A stretch of DNA of 64,000 nt from Pseudoglutamicibacter cumminsii (GTDB taxonomy: Bacteria; Actinomycetota; Actinomycetes; Actinomycetales; Micrococcaceae). Shown here piece by piece: positions 58,734 to 64,000 of the stretch; within the stretch, counting starts at the first letter, position 1; each line of letters opens with the position of its first letter. Where the stretch lies: assembly GCF_016907775.1 (NCBI RefSeq), contig NZ_JAFBCO010000001.1, forward strand, positions 992,001-1,056,000. Reading direction: 5' to 3'. The position numbers and the translations under genes were made by a program. The notes beneath the pieces are model-generated. The model made no database searches, was not told the origin of the DNA, and saw only the letters and a program-made list of their open reading frames with translations.

Positions 58734-59025
58734 GCTTCGTCCTTGAGGGATGTGCTGCAGGGATTCGTTCCGGAGCAACGCTTCGCGGATGCAAACGTGT
58801 CCTGGATGCAAACACTATGCCCCTTGTGACAGGCCTCACAACAGCAAAGGGCTTGATTAACTTCGAACAAGCACCGCATTAGGTCACGGAATGATCACGA
58901 TTAGATACCGATACCTGTTCTCGAGTGTTACGGTCCACCAATGATCGGGCGCTCGATCCGCGTCAACTCAAGGAAGTATCCGATAACAACCCAGCTGTGA
59001 GAGAGCTGAGTTTTCCACCTTTCTC

Positions 59026-59053
59026 TTGCATCTGAGGGGAAACGTTCTACCGT
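59026..59053 (+). promoter_or_regulatory. Predicted leaderless promoter of the secreted EEP-like gene
   Basis: TTGCAT (59026-59031), 16 nt, TACCGT (59048-59053), 6 nt, ATG. A weak hairpin CAGCT/AGCTG with TTTT lies at 58992-59014. Nothing else is seen in the 326-bp gap 58734-59059. Confidence 0.5.
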
Positions 59054-59059
59054 GGAAGT

Positions 59060-60358
59060 ATGCGACGTTTTTATGCGGCCGCCGGCGCGGCCCTGTTCAG
59101 CCTAACGCTGGGCGTCGCCCCTCAAGCTTCAGCCGCAACGCTGACTCATCAGCCGAGCGTGCTCACCGTTGACTCGACAGCGTCACCGCAGCATGGCAAG
59201 AAAGAGCAGCTCAGCGAAAAAGAATCGCTGCGCGTAGCAACTGTGAACGCCGGGTTGAGCGAAGACGAAGAAGGGGCGCTCGCCGAGCGCCTCGAAGGTG
59301 GCCAAGATGAGGCCGCCCAGATGCTCGCGCGCAATATCCAGAAGACGCGCCCTGATGTCCTGCTGATCACGGACATTGACACGGACACTCACGTCCCTGA
59401 CATCTTCAAGGACCAGTACCTTGCCGAGGCGCAGGCGGACGGTGAGGCTGGATCTAAGGATCTTTCCCCGCTCGACTATCGGTACGTATATGCCGCGTCC
59501 ACTAACGCGGGCGTGCAGTCGGGGGCGGACTTGAACGGTAACGGCTCCACCGGCGACGCCGGGGATGCATTTGGCGTTGGTCATTTCGAAGGCCAGCGCT
59601 CCATGATCTTGTATTCGCGTTACCCAATTAAGCAGGACGAGGTCCGTACGTTTAATGACCTCATCTGGAGTGAGCTCCCGGGCAATAGCCTCGACACGGA
59701 AAAGTATTCCAAGCTTGTGAGGTCGGTTCTGCCGCTGAACTCGACGAGCTTGTGGGATGTTCCGCTCGATGTCGACGGCGAAACTGTGCATGTTGTTGCA
59801 ACAGGCCTCACATCGGATCAGGGTGAAGGTGCTGACGCGGACCGTCGGCTTGACCAGTTGCGTTTCCTCAACATGTACCTCAGCGATAGCGATGAGCTGC
59901 GTGACCTGACTGATGACGCCGGTGCTTACGGTGGTTTGGAACAGGAAGCTAACGCTGTTGTTCTAGGTGCGCTCGGCCCGGACCTCGAGTCGTTGGATGA
60001 AAACGCTGGGCAGAAGCGTCAGGACGCGGCGGAAGAGCTCGAAACGTTCTTGGACTCGGGCGAGCTGGACGTTGCGAAGCCTTCGAGCGCGGGAGCGCAG
60101 TGTGAGGACGATGCGTCGCCCCAGATCCGCACGATTCTAGACTTTGTGTGCGCAACCCAGTACGCGACTCGCATCGGTGGTGGCACGTCCCGCTCCGATT
60201 ATGTGGCTGCTGCAAACGGCTCCACAATTTCGAAATCAGGGATTGAAGCCGCAATGAGCCGTGCCGTCGCAGAGAAGAGCAGCGCAGGAACCTCATCGGC
60301 TTCATCGGCCGGCGCCCGCCGCATGGTGTGGGCAGACGTCACGTTGAAGCGCGACTAG
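59060..60358 (+). CDS. Secreted endonuclease/exonuclease/phosphatase-fold protein, catalytic residues lost
   Basis: 432 aa. The signal peptide MRRFYAAAGAALFSLTLGVA ends near ASA (residue 25), so the protein is secreted. The EEP fold is recognisable: RVATVNAGLS, RPDVLLITDIDTD, STNAGVQSGADLNGNG, DAFGVGHFEGQRSMILYSRYPI, and RRMVWADV at the end. Active relatives have NEFD, SSKSHWD, HPTPP, RNHDEIRF, GDxNADP and SDHR. Here these read TDID, NSTSLWD, GLTSD, RRLDQLRF, GALGPD and GARR. The metal-binding Glu, the His/Asp/Asn groups and the final SDH are all replaced, so it is probably a pseudoenzyme. No frameshift or stop is present. The C-terminus also has a Ser/Ala-rich insert (about 405-420). Function unknown. 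Confidence 0.85.
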   Translation: MRRFYAAAGAALFSLTLGVAPQASAATLTHQPSVLTVDSTASPQHGKKEQLSEKESLRVATVNAGLSEDEEGALAERLEGGQDEAAQMLARNIQKTRPDVLLITDIDTDTHVPDIFKDQYLAEAQADGEAGSKDLSPLDYRYVYAASTNAGVQSGADLNGNGSTGDAGDAFGVGHFEGQRSMILYSRYPIKQDEVRTFNDLIWSELPGNSLDTEKYSKLVRSVLPLNSTSLWDVPLDVDGETVHVVATGLTSDQGEGADADRRLDQLRFLNMYLSDSDELRDLTDDAGAYGGLEQEANAVVLGALGPDLESLDENAGQKRQDAAEELETFLDSGELDVAKPSSAGAQCEDDASPQIRTILDFVCATQYATRIGGGTSRSDYVAAANGSTISKSGIEAAMSRAVAEKSSAGTSSASSAGARRMVWADVTLKRD

Positions 60359-60431
60359 CTGACCCTAGCGAACTGCGGGCCGAGAGTTGCCGCTGATGAG
60401 CGGCTCTCGCATTGCGCGTTAGGCTGGGAAC

Positions 60432-61244
60432 ATGTCAACTGAGAGTGCACCTCAAACTAAAAAGACACCGCGGCGCGCCCGGAAGGCACGTAAACACAGC
60501 AAAACTGAGGCGTTGTTGCCGCGTGAAGCCACCGAGTTTCTTGCCCGCGGCATCGTTACTGACAGCGGCAACGTCAGTGATGGTTTCGAACGGGGCATCA
60601 AGCGCGTCGTCGGTTGGCAGCGGCCCGCTGTGGTCGCATACATTCGACGCCTCAGTGAGAAGCATCCTACGGCGACTCCGGCTGAGCTCGCGCGCATCCT
60701 TGAGACGAACTATGTCCGCACCGTAACCGGCATGGGTGCAGCGGGTGGTGCGGCCGCTATCGTGCCGGGGGTCGGGACGCTAGCATCCCTGGGGCTTTCC
60801 GCGGGGGTTGCGCTCGGGTATCTGGAAGCGACCGCGCTCTATGCGCAAGGGATGGCGGAACTGCACGGCGTTGCGGTGAATGATCCGGAACGTGCGGGCG
60901 AGCTTGTCATGGCGCTCATGCTGGGCGAAGAAGGCGTCAAGATCATTAAAGACATGTCGGGTGTCATCGCATCCGGTGGCACGGTGGGGATGCGCACGTT
61001 CTTCGCAACGGCGATTGGCGCGGGTGGATCCTATGCGTCCCTGGGGAAGCAACTGCATTCGCGGTTTTTGAAGAAGTTCGCTGCTCGGCAGTCGGCGTCC
61101 GCGGTGGGTAGGGCGCTGCCGTTCGGTGTGGGTGCGGCTTTCGGTGGTGTAGCTAACCGTGTGTTGGCTCGCCGCGTGGTGCGGGCTGCCCAGGAGATGT
61201 TCGGTGATATGCCTGCGGTGCGGCCGGAAGCGCTCGAGAGCTGA
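60432..61244 (+). CDS. EcsC-like hypothetical protein
   Basis: 270 aa. A Lys/Arg-rich N-terminus (KKTPRRARKARKHSK), then helices and a Gly/Ala-rich hydrophobic stretch (about residues 95-130: GMGAAGGAAAIVPGVGTLAS and GLSAGVALGYLEA). A second hydrophobic region comes later (about 165-200). The pattern recalls the EcsC family, whose biochemical role is unknown; assignment is weak. TAGGCT (60420-60425) lies 6 nt before the ATG, so it has its own leaderless promoter. Monocistronic. Confidence 0.6.
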   Translation: MSTESAPQTKKTPRRARKARKHSKTEALLPREATEFLARGIVTDSGNVSDGFERGIKRVVGWQRPAVVAYIRRLSEKHPTATPAELARILETNYVRTVTGMGAAGGAAAIVPGVGTLASLGLSAGVALGYLEATALYAQGMAELHGVAVNDPERAGELVMALMLGEEGVKIIKDMSGVIASGGTVGMRTFFATAIGAGGSYASLGKQLHSRFLKKFAARQSASAVGRALPFGVGAAFGGVANRVLARRVVRAAQEMFGDMPAVRPEALES

Positions 61245-61390
61245 GGCCGGCGGGTTCCTGCTGGGCGCGTAAAGTTGGGTGCTTTGAAGTCTGACGTCCG
61301 GTCGTAGCCGGGATGTGGATAAGGAGTCCACGCAACTTTTCACAGCGGTCTTTCAGCTTGTGAAAAGTCCAGGTACACTCATGTGTTGTA

Positions 61391-61469
61391 TATCACTCGT
61401 ATCGCGTCAGCGCTGTGTACCTCAATATCACTGTGCACCTCAGTATCACTGTGCGGGGTTATCACTGTG
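61391..61469 (+). repeat. Iterated TATCACTGTG repeats upstream of the surface-protein gene
   Basis: TATCACTGTG at 61426, 61444 and 61460, and a one-mismatch form TATCACTCGT at 61391. Spacing is 35, 18 and 16 bp, close to multiples of a helical 17-18. The flanking CCTCA is also shared by two copies. The last copy ends 33 nt before the ATG. Probably regulatory. In the 258-bp gap 61245-61502 nothing else is seen. Confidence 0.7.
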
Positions 61470-61502
61470 TGGCGCGATGTCTCTACATAGAGCGGAGCGC
61501 TT

Positions 61503-64000
61503 ATGGCTTGGGGTACCGACCTCACATCTGCACGCATCGCGGGTCGTAAACGACGCGCACGCGGCGTTTTGTCCCTCATCGCTTCCGTTGGTCTCGTTGG
61601 CACGATGTTCGCGGCGACTGTCCCGAGCCAGGCGGCTCAGGATCAGGCTGCGAACACGGTTGTTGCTGCGGCAGCAACGCAAGAGGCGAAGCCACGACAG
61701 ATCACTGGAACCGTATACACCGACGACAACTGGGATAAGACCCATAACGACGGCGAGCAACTGCTGGCGGGTTACACGGTTGGGTTGTTTGACGCTAAGG
61801 TCTTGGGTACCGCTGGGAGGACGATTCCTCTAGACCTTGCGGTGGCCAAAACCACCACCGGCGAGGACGGGCGATACAGCTTTGAGGGCGTCGAAGATGG
61901 CAACTACGTCGTGGTCGCCTACCCGGTTGAGGAAACGGATGATCTGAGCCATGCAGGCGACTGGACCCCACCGGTGGGTGCTCCGTGGGTTACCAGGCCT
62001 CTCGAAGTCAATGAAACCACTGGGCATGCAGGTATTGACTTCGGTGTCATCAAGCCAAAACTCGGGTTTGAGGTGACCAAGAAAGTTAACGGCGCAGACA
62101 GCGTGAGCCTGGGCGTCGACGACAAAGCTACGTTCACCATCGAAGGTAAAAACACGTCCAACGTGATGGTGCAACAGGTGTACCTCAAGGACACCTGGGT
62201 GGCGGGGCGTACCCCGTTGAAGCTGACGTGCTCGCTTTTCAAAGCCGACGGCACCAAGTACACCAAAAAAGAGCTTAACGAGAGGTTTAAGAACATTTCC
62301 GCCAGCATGGCGGGCTTTGAAGAGGGAAACGGGTATCTACCGATGAAGATCGGTGAGCGGTTCTCTTGCACCGCAACCTACGTCGTGACGCAAGCCGACG
62401 TCGATGCGAAACAGGACCTCACAAACGAAGCCCAGGTTCGTGGTACATACTCGTATGTCCACCAGTTTTCAGGACGCAACGACACCCTCACCGTCAAGGC
62501 CTCCGACACTGCAGTGATTCGCCTCTCGGAGCAGGATCCCGCGCCGGAACCTACCGAGGAGCCGACGGGCGAGCCGACTGAGGAACCTACCGAGGAGCCG
62601 ACGCCGGAACCTACGGAGGAGCCTACTGCGGAGCCAACGGAGGAACCGACGGCTGAGCCTACGGAGGAACCTACCGAGGAACCTACCGAGGAGCCGACGC
62701 CGGAACCTACGGAGGAGCCAACGGAGGAGCCTACTGCGGAGCCAGCTCCAGCGGCTTCGATGAAGCTTGAGACCCTCGTCGACGGCGAGAAGTCTGTTGA
62801 GAAGAACGCGGATGATGCCGCGACCTTCACGATGACGCTTGAGAACACGGGCGAAGCGGACCTGCACGACGTCACGTTCAAGAGTGCCTGGGTTGAAGGT
62901 AAAGACCCGCTCGAGCTCTACTGCGACGTTGACGGCGACTTCGTCTACGCGAACGACGAGAAGTTCACGCTGAAGGCAGGCGAGACCCTCAACTGCGAAA
63001 CCGAGTACCGGATGACGCAGGAGGACATCGACGCGGGTAAGCCGCTGAAGAACACCGTGACCGCTGAGGCTGTGACGCGCCCTGCATCGGGAGAGCCGCA
63101 GACCCTCAAAGAGACGGACTCAGCCGAGGTCGTTCCAGCTGCTGTGGCGGCTCAGCTCGAGCTGATCAAGGAAGCCTGGGGCGAATACGGTACCGACAAC
63201 AGCACCATCGGCGACGAGATCGAGTACATGTTCACGGTCTACAACCATGGCAACGTGACGGTAAGCAACATCGAGATCAATGACCCGATGCTCGCTGAAG
63301 CCGGCGCCGACGTCGTCTGTGAAGATGACACCCTCGGACCGAACGGTCAGACCGAATGCACCGCGGCGTACACCGTCACGGATGAGGACGTCGCCGAGGG
63401 GAAGACGGAACTTGTCAACACCGCGACCGTGAAGGGCAAGACCCCAGCCGGTGAAGGCGTTGAGAGTGACGCGGCAACGGCGACGACCGCAGTTGGCCTG
63501 CCGGGCTTGGCGATCGAGAAGAGCATTCTCGACGAGCCAGAAGAAGGCTTCACCGCGGGCGACACCGTGACCTACAGCATTGTGGTGACCGGAACCGGTA
63601 CCGGCGGCACTGAATACGTGACCGTGCATGACAAGATGCTCGAAGACCGTGGCGGCGAGCTGACCTGTGAATGGGACGGCCGGGAGATCGCGAACGGGCA
63701 GATTTTCCTCGACCCAGAGGACACCGCTACCTGCACGGGCTCGATCACCGTGACGGAAGAAGACGTTGCGGCGGGCAAGCCGATCGTGAACACGGCGGAA
63801 GCGCGCGGTAGCTACAACGACGTTGAAGCTGAGACCGTGACCGCGACTGCGGAATTCACGCCGGCAGCGCCGGAAGAGCCGGAGCCGACTGACGAGCCGA
63901 CTGAGGAGCCTGAGCCGACGGATACTCCAACGGACGAGCCGACCGAGGAACCGACGGAGCAGCCGGAACCAACCGAGGAGCCAACGGAGGAACCGGAGCC
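61503..64000 (+). CDS. Large secreted surface protein with SdrD-B-like and DUF11-like domains and PTEEP stalks (partial)
   Basis: The first 832 codons; the frame is open to the window end. ATG at 61503, with GGAG 5 nt upstream. An Arg-rich start and hydrophobic segment (about 22-40) end near SQAAQDQ, a signal peptide. Residues about 69-182 resemble an SdrD B / carboxypeptidase-regulatory domain (ITGTVYTDDNWDK ... TTGEDGRYSFEGVEDGNY). Residues about 186-340 hold a beta domain with Cys pairs. A Pro/Thr/Glu stalk of PTEEP units spans about 347-416. Three DUF11-like domains follow (about 417-548, 549-668, 669-785), each with a C-x-x-x-Y/V-x-V-T-x-E/D-D ending. A second PTEEP stalk begins near 789. 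Such proteins are wall-linked adhesins or fibres; the sorting signal would lie beyond the window. Confidence 0.85.
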   Translation, partial: MAWGTDLTSARIAGRKRRARGVLSLIASVGLVGTMFAATVPSQAAQDQAANTVVAAAATQEAKPRQITGTVYTDDNWDKTHNDGEQLLAGYTVGLFDAKVLGTAGRTIPLDLAVAKTTTGEDGRYSFEGVEDGNYVVVAYPVEETDDLSHAGDWTPPVGAPWVTRPLEVNETTGHAGIDFGVIKPKLGFEVTKKVNGADSVSLGVDDKATFTIEGKNTSNVMVQQVYLKDTWVAGRTPLKLTCSLFKADGTKYTKKELNERFKNISASMAGFEEGNGYLPMKIGERFSCTATYVVTQADVDAKQDLTNEAQVRGTYSYVHQFSGRNDTLTVKASDTAVIRLSEQDPAPEPTEEPTGEPTEEPTEEPTPEPTEEPTAEPTEEPTAEPTEEPTEEPTEEPTPEPTEEPTEEPTAEPAPAASMKLETLVDGEKSVEKNADDAATFTMTLENTGEADLHDVTFKSAWVEGKDPLELYCDVDGDFVYANDEKFTLKAGETLNCETEYRMTQEDIDAGKPLKNTVTAEAVTRPASGEPQTLKETDSAEVVPAAVAAQLELIKEAWGEYGTDNSTIGDEIEYMFTVYNHGNVTVSNIEINDPMLAEAGADVVCEDDTLGPNGQTECTAAYTVTDEDVAEGKTELVNTATVKGKTPAGEGVESDAATATTAVGLPGLAIEKSILDEPEEGFTAGDTVTYSIVVTGTGTGGTEYVTVHDKMLEDRGGELTCEWDGREIANGQIFLDPEDTATCTGSITVTEEDVAAGKPIVNTAEARGSYNDVEAETVTATAEFTPAAPEEPEPTDEPTEEPEPTDTPTDEPTEEPTEQPEPTEEPTEEPE
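62542..62750 (+). repeat. Tandem PTEEP-coding repeat
   Basis: About 70 codons of near-perfect hexanucleotide-to-dodecanucleotide units encoding EPTEEPT, with synonymous variation (CCT ACC GAG GAG, CCG ACG GCT GAG). Likely prone to length variation by slipped-strand mispairing. A second array starts at about 63868 and runs off the end. Confidence 0.85.

Noticed and set aside
61391-61469. A short CRISPR-like array
   Set aside because: Units are only 10 bp with 6-8 bp between them, there are no unique spacers of about 30 bp, and no cas genes lie in the window.
62378-62881. Gly/Ser/Val-rich complement frame opposite the surface protein
   Set aside because: It is the antisense reading of the PTEEP-coding repeat. 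The + frame has a signal peptide and domains.

Overview
The window is chromosomal DNA of a high-GC Gram-positive bacterium. The 16S rRNA gene, the rRNA leader, an Lsr2 gene and the order tilS-hpt-ftsH ... folE-folP-folB-folK-DUF3180-PH-PH-DUF2520 ... lysS-lsr2-clpC all point to the Actinomycetota, most likely Micrococcaceae. A host-associated genus near Arthrobacter, such as Pseudoglutamicibacter or a relative, would fit, but that genus call is an inference and was not checked. I see no phage, plasmid, insertion sequence or CRISPR array.

Layout. 1-9.1 kb: the 5' end of a nucleobase permease, an aldehyde dehydrogenase, an amidase, a rhodanese, pheA, a lipid kinase, serS, a HAD phosphatase and a LysR regulator. 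9.2-15.5 kb: an Orn/Lys/Arg-type decarboxylase, a SatD-like protein, ppa, dacB (PBP4), tilS and hpt. 15.6-22.6 kb: ftsH, a large Q/Y/G-rich membrane protein with a variant leucine-rich repeat (vLRR) motif at each end, a decayed third copy of that motif, and a flavin aromatic hydroxylase with its IclR regulator. 22.6-28.9 kb: folate genes folE-P-B-K, running through overlapping starts into four membrane or Rossmann-fold genes. 29-35 kb: a complete rRNA operon (16S-23S-5S) with promoter, boxA and a large terminator. 35-42.2 kb: M13 peptidase, lysS, a small membrane protein, lsr2 and clpC. 42.2-48.6 kb: an N-acetyltransferase, mutY, a membrane-anchored protein, disA and radA (c-di-AMP synthesis and DNA repair), and a FUSC transporter. 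48.6-54.9 kb: phosphate uptake, with pstSCAB behind a PHO box and an opposing DUF47-pit pair. 55-61.2 kb: a conserved hypothetical gene, tRNA-Lys, an aldonolactone-oxidase/aldolase-like pair, a degenerate secreted EEP-fold protein and an EcsC-like protein. 61.5-64 kb: the first 832 codons of a very large repeat-rich surface protein that runs off the end.

How it works together. Most genes are housekeeping: translation (serS, lysS, tRNA-Lys, rrn, tilS), proteostasis (ftsH, clpC), wall (dacB), folate, phosphate and genome maintenance (mutY, disA, radA, lsr2). The accessory content lies between conserved blocks: the vLRR protein and the aromatic hydroxylase between ftsH and folE, the rrn operon and M13 peptidase where panC is usually found, and the surface protein at the right edge.

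The most unusual observations are these. (1) The vLRR-capped, prion-like four-helix membrane protein and its pseudogene relic. (2) A secreted endonuclease/exonuclease/phosphatase homologue in which almost every catalytic residue is replaced. (3) At least thirteen genes with a TAnnnT box exactly 6-7 nt before the start codon and no clear Shine-Dalgarno sequence, implying leaderless transcripts. (4) Blocks of opposite strand composition whose borders fall inside dacB, mutY and the FUSC gene. (5) A MutY whose catalytic Asp is a Glu. (6) Short iterated repeats upstream of the surface-protein gene and of the rhodanese gene.
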